From Bacteroidota bacterium (lineage in GTDB: Bacteria; Bacteroidota; Ignavibacteria; Kryptoniales; JAKASW01): a stretch of 64,000 nucleotides of DNA. A program made the position numbers and the translations under genes. Shown here piece after piece: positions 57,147 through 64,000 of the stretch. The stretch lies in contig JAJYIT010000021.1 of NCBI GenBank assembly GCA_021789975.1, positions 1-64,000 on the forward strand, read 5' to 3'. The number at the start of each line of letters is the position of its first letter. The stretch's first letter is position 1. The notes under the pieces are model-generated. The model worked only from the letters and a program-made list of their open reading frames with translations. It was not told the origin of the DNA and did no database searches.

Positions 57147-58498
57147 TTATGGATTCCCCTCTCGATGACTTCAACAGTATGTCTGTCTCCGCCTGCAAGA
57201 TAACTGATATTCAAAAGTGTTTTGCTTCCTCGAGGCAACGAGTCTACCGGTGCGGTCCTTTCAACCACGTACAAGGCTGGTGAGTCGTTAATCCGAAAGT
57301 CAGAAATCCCCAACAAGCCGCCTCCAACCTCTACAACAGGATTATCGAGTTTGACCGCCAATTCGGAGGGAGCGAAATTGCTCACGACCTGCGCGCCATG
57401 TGCCTTTGGTATTAATGTCTCGACGACTTCGTTCAGAACTTTCTGCGCCCGCACCGATTCTTCAAGGACGACATCGCGGACAAAATAGTTGTTGGCAAGA
57501 AGATCCGTGAATAGAAAAACCGTCGCGAAAAGGAACAACACTGTGTCTACGGACAGCCGCTTGATTCTCCAGCGAGCTGCAAATTCATGGAGAAAAATCA
57601 CTGATAGCACAGTCGATACGCTGATCGCAAAGAAGAGATTAAGCGTAGTAGGTTGAGCAATACAAAACGCAACCGAAGCAATCCACAGCATTAGGGTGTG
57701 GAAGTGCCTGTTGTACAAGTGGTAGGACTTCTCGATGAAAAGATAGATCAGCCCCCACACATTGATAAGGTTAACAACGAGAAGCGGGACAATACCTTCC
57801 AACGTCCAGGAAACATCCGTTTCGCCCAACGGCAGGAAGAATGCTCCGGGATATCCTTCATAAAGCGAATAAACATATATTAGGATGCCCGTTACAAAAA
57901 AAGCGGCTGACGATGAGAAGAGAGTTCCCACCATGGATTTCCTAAGATTGTGATCCTGAAGGATTTCAAGAACGACAATGAGAAACATAATCAGCCCTGG
58001 CAGGTTCGCAGCAAAGCCGAGAGCAGAAAGCATTCCTGCGACCACATATTCCCTTTTGTACAAAGCGATCAGAAACAACAATGCAAATGTTACTGCGATT
58101 GCGGCAGGTCCACCTGAAGTCGCAGCTACCACAGCGTATGGAGAAAGTGCGACAAGGAACACTAAAATGAATCCCCAAAACTTCTGACCGAACACTAGGT
58201 TCGCCAGTATCGATAATGCAATAAGGTCAATCAGCACAATTGCCGTACTTAATAGCTTCAAGCCTAGAATCGATCTCGGATTTATGACCTGTTCCACAAG
58301 CCCAAAGAAATTCCACACGAGGGAGCGATTTGTAAGCATTCCCGGGACCGGTGTCAGTTGGATTACTTCCTGCTGGGCAACGTATGAGTACACTGAGGAA
58401 ACATTGATTCCGCGAAAGCGCCAATAAGTCAGGAGTGCAATAAGGATTGCTGCTAAAATGAAATACCGGGAATAACTGTCAAGCCTCGAGAAATCCAT
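57143..58498 (-). CDS. Polytopic membrane protein of unknown function
   Basis: A 451-residue protein with about 9-10 predicted membrane spans in the first 340 residues and a C-terminal soluble domain of about 100 residues (VSNFAPSELAVKLDNPVVEV...). The N-terminal half resembles lipid-linked-sugar glycosyltransferases (GT39/DUF2029 type) in general layout only. It overlaps the oxidoreductase start by four bases. Context suggests glycan or polymer assembly in the inner membrane. Confidence 0.6.
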   Translation of the reverse strand: MDFSRLDSYSRYFILAAILIALLTYWRFRGINVSSVYSYVAQQEVIQLTPVPGMLTNRSLVWNFFGLVEQVINPRSILGLKLLSTAIVLIDLIALSILANLVFGQKFWGFILVFLVALSPYAVVAATSGGPAAIAVTFALLFLIALYKREYVVAGMLSALGFAANLPGLIMFLIVVLEILQDHNLRKSMVGTLFSSSAAFFVTGILIYVYSLYEGYPGAFFLPLGETDVSWTLEGIVPLLVVNLINVWGLIYLFIEKSYHLYNRHFHTLMLWIASVAFCIAQPTTLNLFFAISVSTVLSVIFLHEFAARWRIKRLSVDTVLFLFATVFLFTDLLANNYFVRDVVLEESVRAQKVLNEVVETLIPKAHGAQVVSNFAPSELAVKLDNPVVEVGGGLLGISDFRINDSPALYVVERTAPVDSLPRGSKTLLNISYLAGGDRHTVEVIERGIHK

Positions 58499-58500
58499 GA

Positions 58501-59190
58501 CTACGCGGCCAAATCCTTCTCGTCAAGCAGAGCGGCAGAAAGCTCTGTTACAGTGTGCGCTCTTTGGCACTGGATAGTATCGAAGTGGTTTCTTGCAAGG
58601 TCGTCATAAGTTACAGCCACGAAATTGGTGCCGGCTGAGATCGACGCCTTGTAGTCCGACACGGAATTACCTACCACCACTGCTTTCGTTGCCTCGACAC
58701 CAAGCTTTCGAAGTGCCAGTTCAACTCCTTCAGGATGCGGCTTGTGGTTTTGCACACCTGACCCGGTCACGATTATGTCAAAGTCGTTTCCTATCCCGTG
58801 ATAATCCAGGGTCAAACTGGTGGTCTCTTTCCCCTTTCCAGTGAACACAGCGAGCTTCGCCCCTCCAGATCTAAGGTTCACAAGAATTTCCTGAATCCCC
58901 GGGAAAAGTGAAGTTTCATCGAGATGCTTTTCATAATACTCCAAGTATTCGCGCCACGCTGTTTCAAAGACATTCTTTCCCAACATATTTCTGATACAAA
59001 CATCTTCCGGAGGACCGAAGTAGGCCATTATCTCTTGAGGGGACAATTTTACCGACTTGTACTTTAGCATTATGAAATTGAAGCTATCAAAAATCAGCTG
59101 ATGTGTATCGGCAAGTGTACCATCCAGGTCGAATATTACCAGAGAATACTTAGTCCTAGTCAATGAAATTCCCTGTGAAGTATTCTTCAA
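58501..59190 (-). CDS. HAD-superfamily hydrolase (phosphoglycolate-phosphatase-like)
   Basis: A 229-residue HAD phosphatase. Motif I is FDLDGTLAD, the cap contains YFGPPEDVC, motif II is VFTGKG, motif III lysine is in KPHPEG, and motif IV is GNSVSDYKA. Acts on a small phosphorylated compound, perhaps a sugar phosphate given its place between wecB and a sugar oxidoreductase operon. Its start overlaps the wecB end by 35 bases. Confidence 0.82.
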   Translation of the reverse strand: MKNTSQGISLTRTKYSLVIFDLDGTLADTHQLIFDSFNFIMLKYKSVKLSPQEIMAYFGPPEDVCIRNMLGKNVFETAWREYLEYYEKHLDETSLFPGIQEILVNLRSGGAKLAVFTGKGKETTSLTLDYHGIGNDFDIIVTGSGVQNHKPHPEGVELALRKLGVEATKAVVVGNSVSDYKASISAGTNFVAVTYDDLARNHFDTIQCQRAHTVTELSAALLDEKDLAA

Positions 59191-60292
59191 GAATCTTCAG
59201 AATTCTTTCAGATGCTTTCCCGTCGCCATACGGATTGTGAGAGCGACTCATGAGAAGATATTGATTCCGATCAATGAGCAACCTGGAGACTTCCTCCTCA
59301 ATTTTAGTCTTGTCGGTTCCCACCAACCTTACCGTACCGGCTTCCACAGCTTCGGGTCTTTCCGTCGTCTCCCGCATCACGAGCACGGGTTTACCGAGCG
59401 ATGGCGCTTCCTCCTGTACCCCGCCTGAATCCGTCAATATCAAATAAGACTTCTCCATGGCGTAAACAAATGGCTCATAGTCGAGCGGCTCAATCAGGTG
59501 TACGTTCACTATATCATGGAGGATGCTGTAAACTGGCTTGCGAACGTTTGGATTGAAATGGACCGGATAAACGAACTCAACATCGGCAAATTTCCTAGCG
59601 AGGGTTGCTATAGATTCACAGATATTCCTAAAACCCTCACCGAAGCTCTCACGTCTGTGCCCTGTTATCAAGACAACATTCTTCGTAAAGTCTATACCTT
59701 TGAATGTCGCTCCGAAATCCGGATGATTTCTTTTCAACATCGCGACGACCTGGAAGAGAGCATCAATAACCGTATTTCCAGTTACAAAAATATCTCTTGC
59801 CGGAATGTTCTCGCGGAGTAAGTTGTCGCGCGCCCAAGGAGTCGGTGCCAGATGTATATCTGCGATAACACTTGTGATCCTGCGGTTAATTTCCTCCGGA
59901 AACGGTGCAAGCTTGTTACCCGTCCTCAATCCGGCTTCAAGATGCGCCACTGCAGTTCTGGTGTAAAATGCTGCGAGGGACCCGGCAAATGTGGTAGTGG
60001 TGTCTCCCTGCACAACGACAAGATCCGGCTTCTCAACTGCAAGTACTTCCTGAAGGCGCGAAATGATCCTTGAGGTGACATCAAACAGTGATTGATTCCC
60101 CGTCATTATGTTTAGGTCGTGATCTGGATTGATTCCGAATATCTTCAGCACCTGGTCCAGCATTTCGCGATGCTGGGCGGTGACACAAATCCTCGTGTCG
60201 AATTTTTCCGAATTCCTCATAGCGTCTATAAGGGGGGCCATCTTTATCGCTTCCGGTCGTGTACCGAAAATAAAAAGGATTTTCTTAGGCAT
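59156..60292 (-). CDS. wecB: UDP-N-acetylglucosamine 2-epimerase (non-hydrolysing)
   Basis: A 378-residue epimerase converting UDP-GlcNAc to UDP-ManNAc. It shows GTRPEAIKMAPLI at the N-terminus, GHRRESFG, and TDSGGVQEEAPSLGKPVLVMR near the C-terminus. UDP-ManNAc feeds surface polysaccharide synthesis. First gene of the run wecB, HAD, membrane protein, oxidoreductase, cca. Confidence 0.93.
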   Translation of the reverse strand: MPKKILFIFGTRPEAIKMAPLIDAMRNSEKFDTRICVTAQHREMLDQVLKIFGINPDHDLNIMTGNQSLFDVTSRIISRLQEVLAVEKPDLVVVQGDTTTTFAGSLAAFYTRTAVAHLEAGLRTGNKLAPFPEEINRRITSVIADIHLAPTPWARDNLLRENIPARDIFVTGNTVIDALFQVVAMLKRNHPDFGATFKGIDFTKNVVLITGHRRESFGEGFRNICESIATLARKFADVEFVYPVHFNPNVRKPVYSILHDIVNVHLIEPLDYEPFVYAMEKSYLILTDSGGVQEEAPSLGKPVLVMRETTERPEAVEAGTVRLVGTDKTKIEEEVSRLLIDRNQYLLMSRSHNPYGDGKASERILKILEEYFTGNFID

Positions 60293-60513
60293 TATGGATT
60301 AGTTTGTAATTTGAATTACCCGTCAATTTAATGATTTTGCTGGACCTAATCAGCAGCCTGACTTCATTTTATTTTCCTGCTGACTCCCCTTTTCCGGTCT
60401 TACCCATATCGGTCAATCACGCACAAGATAGCATCAAGTCCCCTTGTTAACTGAAAGCGCAGTTGATGGTAACGCGGTTGAATTGCTAAGTGGTATAAGC
60501 CAGACCCGGCACT

Positions 60514-60903
60514 CTACGAAGAGCTTCCGCCCTCAGGTTTTTCGATTCCATTATGCAGCGATGGATATTTCAAATTATCGGGAAGGTACCTGCCGTCCGT
60601 ATGCGACAATCTCGCAACCACCTCTCCGCCGATGATGTGCCTTTCAATAATCTCCACCACATCTTCTTTCGAAACGCCGCGATACCACACGCCCTCGGGG
60701 TAGATGACGATATTAGGCCCGAATTCACATGCATCGAGACACCCGGATTTATTTGCCCGGACGATGTTGCTCAGACCCCTTGCTTTCAATTCCTTCTTGA
60801 AGATCGCCTGTATCTCTTCGCTTCCTTTTTGAGCACACGACCCGCGCGGATCGGTGCCGCTTCTTCTGTTGGTACAAATAAAGATGTGTCTTCTATATCT
60901 CAT
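60514..60903 (-). CDS. Thioredoxin-like 2Fe-2S ferredoxin
   Basis: A 129-residue thioredoxin-fold ferredoxin. The four cluster ligands are Cys10, Cys23, Cys55 and Cys59 (ICTNRR, GSCAQKG, SGCLDACEFGP), followed by the conserved VWYRGV. Such proteins carry one 2Fe-2S cluster; roles are varied and often unknown. The ATG at 60903 is preferred to an upstream start at 60924. It lies 50 bases downstream of the second ferredoxin. Confidence 0.85.
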   Translation of the reverse strand: MRYRRHIFICTNRRSGTDPRGSCAQKGSEEIQAIFKKELKARGLSNIVRANKSGCLDACEFGPNIVIYPEGVWYRGVSKEDVVEIIERHIIGGEVVARLSHTDGRYLPDNLKYPSLHNGIEKPEGGSSS

Positions 60904-60953
60904 TATGCAAATCCATTTCCGCATTAATCAACGTTAATACCCTCATCAAAAGG

Positions 60954-61241
60954 CTACCAATACCCGGTCGATATGCTAACATCCCCGAAGACTCTCGTAC
61001 TGCAAGCAACTCTCTCATTCATATGGTAATTACCGATCCTCATTAGATGGCGTTCACATTCTTCCGGTTCTGAAAGATTCTGCATTCCATCTACGATTTC
61101 GACTTTGCACCAGCCACAGACACAGTCGCCACGACAGGAGCTGCCGAGAGGAATCCCGTTTACCCTTGCCGCCTTGAAGAGTGTTTCCCCCTTTTTGATC
61201 TCCACTTCTCGATCAAGGGGAACAAATCTAACCTTTGGCAT
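60954..61241 (-). CDS. 2Fe-2S ferredoxin (adrenodoxin/Fdx-like spacing)
   Basis: A 95-residue ferredoxin. Ligand spacing is Cys36-x5-Cys42-x2-Cys45 with a distal Cys80, and an extra Cys40, the same CxxxCxCxxC layout as E. coli Fdx. It shuttles electrons, for example to Fe-S assembly or oxygenases. Its start overlaps the polX stop by 14 bases, suggesting coupled expression with a DNA repair enzyme, which is unexpected. Confidence 0.82.
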   Translation of the reverse strand: MPKVRFVPLDREVEIKKGETLFKAARVNGIPLGSSCRGDCVCGWCKVEIVDGMQNLSEPEECERHLMRIGNYHMNERVACSTRVFGDVSISTGYW

Positions 61242-62955
61242 TGGCTAGATATTTCTTAACTTCGTCGGCGGTCATGCAGTTAAGAAGGTCGTGCTTTGTG
61301 AGCCATCCCTTGCGGGCTATCGACACTCCGTAAGAAAAATCCGATAGTCCCGCAATGGAGTGAGCATCCGGATTAATCGAGAACTTTATCCCCGCCTCTT
61401 TCGCCTTTCTAATGTAACGCCAGTCCATATCCAGTCTATGTGGATTCGCATTAATCTCAATCGTTTTCCGGTACTTCGAGGCTATCCTTATGATTTCATC
61501 CATGTCAACTTCGTATCCTGGTCTTCCGAGGAGCAGCCTCCCAGTCATGTGGCCGAGCATGGTCAAGTATTGGTTCTTGAGGGCACCGGATAGTCGCTTG
61601 GTAGCCTCGTCTTTTTTCATATTGAGTTTGCTGTGGACAGATCCAACGCTGAAATCGAGTCTCTTCAGAACTGCGTCGCTGAAGTCGAGTCTGCCGTCTG
61701 CGAGAATATCTACCTCACTCCCTTTGAATATAGTGAAGTCCTGCAGGCCGCTGTTGAGCTTATCCACTTCGGCCCACTGTTCTTTCAATCGCTTTTCATC
61801 CAGACCATTAGCATAGAACGCGGATTTGCTGTGGTCAGTCAAACCGAAGTAGCTGAGTCCCAGTTTCCGGGCTGCCGCCGCCATATCTTCCAACGACTCA
61901 GCGCCGTCGCTCCAGTTTGTATGTACATGGAAAAGTCCGATTACATCTTCAAGTTTCACAAGCTCTGGTATTTCACCCTTTGAGGCGGAGACGACACCTT
62001 CCGATGTCTCTCGCAATTCCGGCGGCACATACTGGATCCCGATCTCGCCGAATATCTGTTCCTCAGATTCGAACTGAATCTTGTCTCTTCCCTTCTTCAT
62101 GGTATCCATGGCGAGATTATATCCGCGGGATGAGGCATACTCCTTTAAACTTTGAAAGAACTCCTTGCTCCCGATGGAATGCAGAATTGCAAATGGATAT
62201 TCAGCCTTATTTACAATGATAAACTCGACCGAAATGCCATTGTGCCATACTACCGAGACAAGATCATCTTTGATTTCCCTGATCTCGCGGACACTCTTCA
62301 ACTTCTGGAGAGACAAAAAAAGCTTGTCGCGCTCGCCTGATTTGAATTTGATCACGCAATCAATATCACGAATTATCTCTCTCCTGCGACGGTAGCTCCC
62401 GGTGAACTCGTATTTGTCAACTCCTGAAATCTTCTCAAGGAAATCAGAAATCTCAAGCGCCGTTTCATTGACAACGTCGATGAGATGATAGTCGCTGTTT
62501 AGCTTCATCTGTCGGATGGCTTCAATCACCTTAACCTGAGTCTTCTGACCGAAACCTTTAAGCGACACGAGTCGATTTTCACCACAGGCGTATTCAAGCT
62601 CGGCGACAGATTTTATGTCAAGCTCTTTAAAGAGGGTTCGAACTTTGCTCGGCCCCAACCCCGGTATATTCAAGACATCCGGCAGACCTTCAGGCAGCGT
62701 CTTGCGGAGCTCCTCCAGGTATGTGAGCTTGCCAGTCTCAACGAATTCCGAGAGTTTCTTTGACAGGGCGTCACCCACACCGGCGATTGATTTTGCCTCG
62801 CCCTTCCGAATCAAACCGACAACGTCGGATGTTGATTGCTGAATTGATCTCGCCGCTCGATTGTATGCACTTACTTTAAACTTGTCTTCGCCCTTCAACT
62901 CGAGGAGTGAAGAAATCTCCTCCAGCAGTGCTACGATATCTTTCTTATCCACCAA
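61228..62955 (-). CDS. polX: PolX-type protein: DNA polymerase beta-like domain fused to PHP domain
   Basis: A 575-residue protein. An N-terminal helix-hairpin-helix region (about residues 55-145, with NIPGLGPSKV and LKGFGQKT) leads to a polymerase-beta-like domain with GSYRRRREIIRDID (Asp197 and Asp199). The third metal ligand, usually Asp in a VDL-type motif, is Glu244 here (SVEF), and the GSKEHN block is changed to GSKEFF (262-267). The C-terminal PHP phosphoesterase domain (from about residue 340) keeps HVHTNWSDG, LTDHS and the final DAHS. PolX enzymes fill gaps and trim 3' ends in base-excision repair; polymerase activity may be weakened here. Confidence 0.87.
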   Translation of the reverse strand: MVDKKDIVALLEEISSLLELKGEDKFKVSAYNRAARSIQQSTSDVVGLIRKGEAKSIAGVGDALSKKLSEFVETGKLTYLEELRKTLPEGLPDVLNIPGLGPSKVRTLFKELDIKSVAELEYACGENRLVSLKGFGQKTQVKVIEAIRQMKLNSDYHLIDVVNETALEISDFLEKISGVDKYEFTGSYRRRREIIRDIDCVIKFKSGERDKLFLSLQKLKSVREIREIKDDLVSVVWHNGISVEFIIVNKAEYPFAILHSIGSKEFFQSLKEYASSRGYNLAMDTMKKGRDKIQFESEEQIFGEIGIQYVPPELRETSEGVVSASKGEIPELVKLEDVIGLFHVHTNWSDGAESLEDMAAAARKLGLSYFGLTDHSKSAFYANGLDEKRLKEQWAEVDKLNSGLQDFTIFKGSEVDILADGRLDFSDAVLKRLDFSVGSVHSKLNMKKDEATKRLSGALKNQYLTMLGHMTGRLLLGRPGYEVDMDEIIRIASKYRKTIEINANPHRLDMDWRYIRKAKEAGIKFSINPDAHSIAGLSDFSYGVSIARKGWLTKHDLLNCMTADEVKKYLANAKG

Positions 62956-63082
62956 TGAATTTAGTGGGACAGGTCATAAAATGCCATTGAGTGCGACAAA
63001 GTTCGCCTGGGAGTGTGTTGCTGAACTCAAAAATCGCTCCCGCGAAATACAGGAATTAGGCAAAATGATTACAAAATATTAG

Positions 63083-63104
63083 TGTGGTTCGCGTGTTTCG
63101 CGGG
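63083..63104. repeat. Short degenerate TTCGCG repeat
   Basis: Two tandem TTCGCG-like units (GTTCGCG TGTTTCGCGGG) lie between polX and the DUF167 gene. Similar TTCGCG/CGCGAA words occur around 16790-16820, suggesting a degenerate dispersed repeat. No protein frame is involved. Confidence 0.35.
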
Positions 63105-63129
63105 CATAAGAGCTTTTGGCAACGCGCTC

Positions 63130-63351
63130 CTAGTCTAATAGTTCTACGAGCTTATTGTGGGACATGGCTCCCCTGATAAGGCGAAGTCGAGATCTTGGGA
63201 CATCCAGGAAATTCCTCAACAAGACCATGGCGGATTCTGTAGCCCTTCCGTCAATGGGTTTGGCACGCACAAATATTTCGAAGCTATCCTGCGACTTCTG
63301 AACGATTCTGTCTTCCTTGGCGGAAGGGTGGACTTTTAGTTTGAGGTACAA
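63130..63351 (-). CDS. DUF167/YggU family protein
   Basis: A 73-residue protein of the DUF167 (YggU) family: VHPSAKEDRIV, then FEIFVRAKPIDGRATESA and a C-terminal SRLRLIRGAMSHNK block. The family is widespread and small; its biochemical role is unknown. The gene lies 15 bases after the tRNA-Pro gene on the same strand. Confidence 0.85.
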   Translation of the reverse strand: MYLKLKVHPSAKEDRIVQKSQDSFEIFVRAKPIDGRATESAMVLLRNFLDVPRSRLRLIRGAMSHNKLVELLD

Positions 63352-63366
63352 GTGGGTAAAAAGTTG

Positions 63367-63441
63367 TCGGGGCGGTGAGATTCGAACTCACGACCTCTTG
63401 GTCCCGAACCAAGCGCTCTAACCGGGCTGAGCCACGCCCCG
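63367..63441 (-). tRNA. tRNA-Pro (anticodon CGG)
   Basis: A complete 75-base cloverleaf: 7-bp acceptor CGGGGCG/CGCCCCG, D-arm GCTC/GAGC, anticodon arm CTTGG/CCAAG with loop TTCGGGA (anticodon CGG), T-arm GTGAG/CTCAC with TTCGAAT, and discriminator A. CCA is not encoded. The 70-codon frame overlapping it (63284-63496) is not a gene. Confidence 0.95.
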
Positions 63442-63893
63442 TGGCTGACACAATATAACGATTACACATATTTTGGGAAAGGAATGACAGGCACATTTTA
63501 TTTGAGGTGGTGTCTGTCTATATTTTTTTGAAATCAACAGGGTAAGTGCTACCGTGGGATGTCTAATTGGAGACTGAACGTCAAGCTGTTAGCCAGAACT
63601 ACCGACAAAGAATAGACTATGAAACAGTCCTGTTCACGGTAACGATCACTCTCGTCGGCTTTGTGGCTATGTCGATCTCAAGCATCTCGCTGAAGAGAGT
63701 TCTTCGTTCCACGAAAGCAACAGAGAGGTAATGGTGATACTTCCTGCCGCCCCCGGAGTCGCCGAACCGACAACACACTGAATTAAGATAACATGATTAG
63801 TTGTTATCAATCGTGGCCACTTTGGAGCTTGGAATTTGATTGGAGCTTTGTGTCTGACTAGAAGGGACGCCCTCGGAAGAACTTGGAGCCTGC
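63442..63893. other. Intergenic region upstream of tRNA-Pro
   Basis: Holds the hairpin at 63486-63529. On the minus strand a 60-codon open frame (containing RKYHHYLSVAFVERRTLF and ending TVNRTVS near 63625) has protein-like wording but no ATG start, and could be part of a dispersed element or gene remnant. No confident gene is called. Confidence 0.4.
63486..63529 (+). repeat. REP-like hairpin followed by a T-run
   Basis: GACAGGCAC (63486-63494) pairs with GTGTCTGTC (63510-63518) with one G-T pair and a 15-base loop, followed by seven Ts (63523-63529). On the plus strand it looks like a terminator, but no plus-strand gene lies upstream. The GACAGGCAC word resembles RAYT-linked REP elements, as at 1507-1536. 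Confidence 0.5.
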
Positions 63894-64000
63894 TTACGGT
63901 ATCGCGCTGTTGAACTTCTTTCTTCTGTTCCGAATATAATCCACAAAGATATACTCACCGAGTTTGTTGAGTGATGAGTAGTAAGCCCGCCCTTTGTTCG
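63894..64000 (-). CDS. C-terminal end of a gene running off the right edge
   Basis: The minus frame is open from the window edge to TAA at 63896-63894. The visible 34 residues (AYYSSLNKLGEYIFVDYIRN followed by RRKKFNSAIP) look like real, aromatic and basic protein sequence. The family cannot be named from this fragment. Confidence 0.5.
   Translation of the reverse strand, partial: NKGRAYYSSLNKLGEYIFVDYIRNRRKKFNSAIP

Noticed and set aside
63284-63496. Minus-strand frame of 70 codons
   Set aside because: Most of it is the tRNA-Pro gene read as protein.
1-64000. CRISPR array, prophage or integrated element boundaries
   Set aside because: No regularly spaced repeats, no integrase or phage genes, and no direct repeats at the tRNA-Pro end that would mark an attachment site.

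Overview
The window looks like chromosomal DNA of a Gram-negative bacterium of the Bacteroidota/Chlorobiota/Ignavibacteriota group. This is inferred from gene content: a BshB1-type bacillithiol deacetylase, a GWxTD-domain protein, a thioredoxin-reductase-like ferredoxin-NADP reductase, an OmpP1/FadL channel, many lipoproteins and a DUF92 isoprenoid kinase. Base composition looks close to balanced and even throughout. There is no rRNA, CRISPR, prophage or plasmid backbone. One tRNA gene (tRNA-Pro, anticodon CGG) lies near the right edge. Most genes are on the minus strand in tightly packed, overlapping runs.

Layout. 1-783: probable partial gene at the left edge, then repeat-rich non-coding DNA. 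784-5514 (+): bshB1, a GWxTD protein, pdxA, a methyltransferase and an orphan ftsE-like ATPase. 5523-16559 (-): nifU-like and mrp Fe-S carriers, then a run with guaB, an M24 peptidase, a glycosyltransferase, purD, a sugar epimerase, meaB and two acyl-CoA dehydrogenases. 16931-22522 (-): MFS exporter, ferredoxin-NADP reductase, SDR, folE, two peroxiredoxins and an esterase. 22628-27636 (-): hutU and hutH, interleaved with adenosine deaminase, a thiamine-binding-like protein and a truncated REP-associated transposase. 29302-30786 (+): a fused phytol-kinase/phytyl-phosphate-kinase-like membrane protein. 30850-40337 (-): pgi, transketolase, alpha-glucan phosphorylase and purL, with several small genes. 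40382-43860 (-): a DUF2283/DUF4258 toxin-antitoxin-like pair, a GDSL-type lipoprotein and a FadL channel. 43983-45689 (+): a conserved Rossmann protein of unknown role. 45839-54638 (-): a MacA/MacB/TolC-type export operon with two tandem copies of a permease pair served by one ATPase. 54719-63351 (-): CCA-adding enzyme, a surface-sugar block (oxidoreductase, membrane protein, HAD phosphatase, wecB), two 2Fe-2S ferredoxins, PolX and a DUF167 protein. 63442-64000: repeats and the C-terminal end of an unknown gene.

Themes. Central sugar metabolism (phosphorylase, pgi, transketolase), purine synthesis (purD, purL, guaB), amino-acid and acyl-CoA catabolism (hutH, hutU, glutaryl-CoA dehydrogenase, acyl-CoA dehydrogenase, MeaB), thiol and redox protection (bacillithiol, peroxiredoxins, FNR, ferredoxins) and envelope export. 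I saw no clear defence island or wholly new system. The best leads are the duplicated permease pairs on one ATPase, the Ser-Ser-Gly triad in HutH, the fused isoprenoid kinase, the divergent PolX tied to a ferredoxin gene, the unknown Rossmann protein, the transposase remnant with REP-like hairpins, and small overlooked genes near 32.6-33.5 kb.
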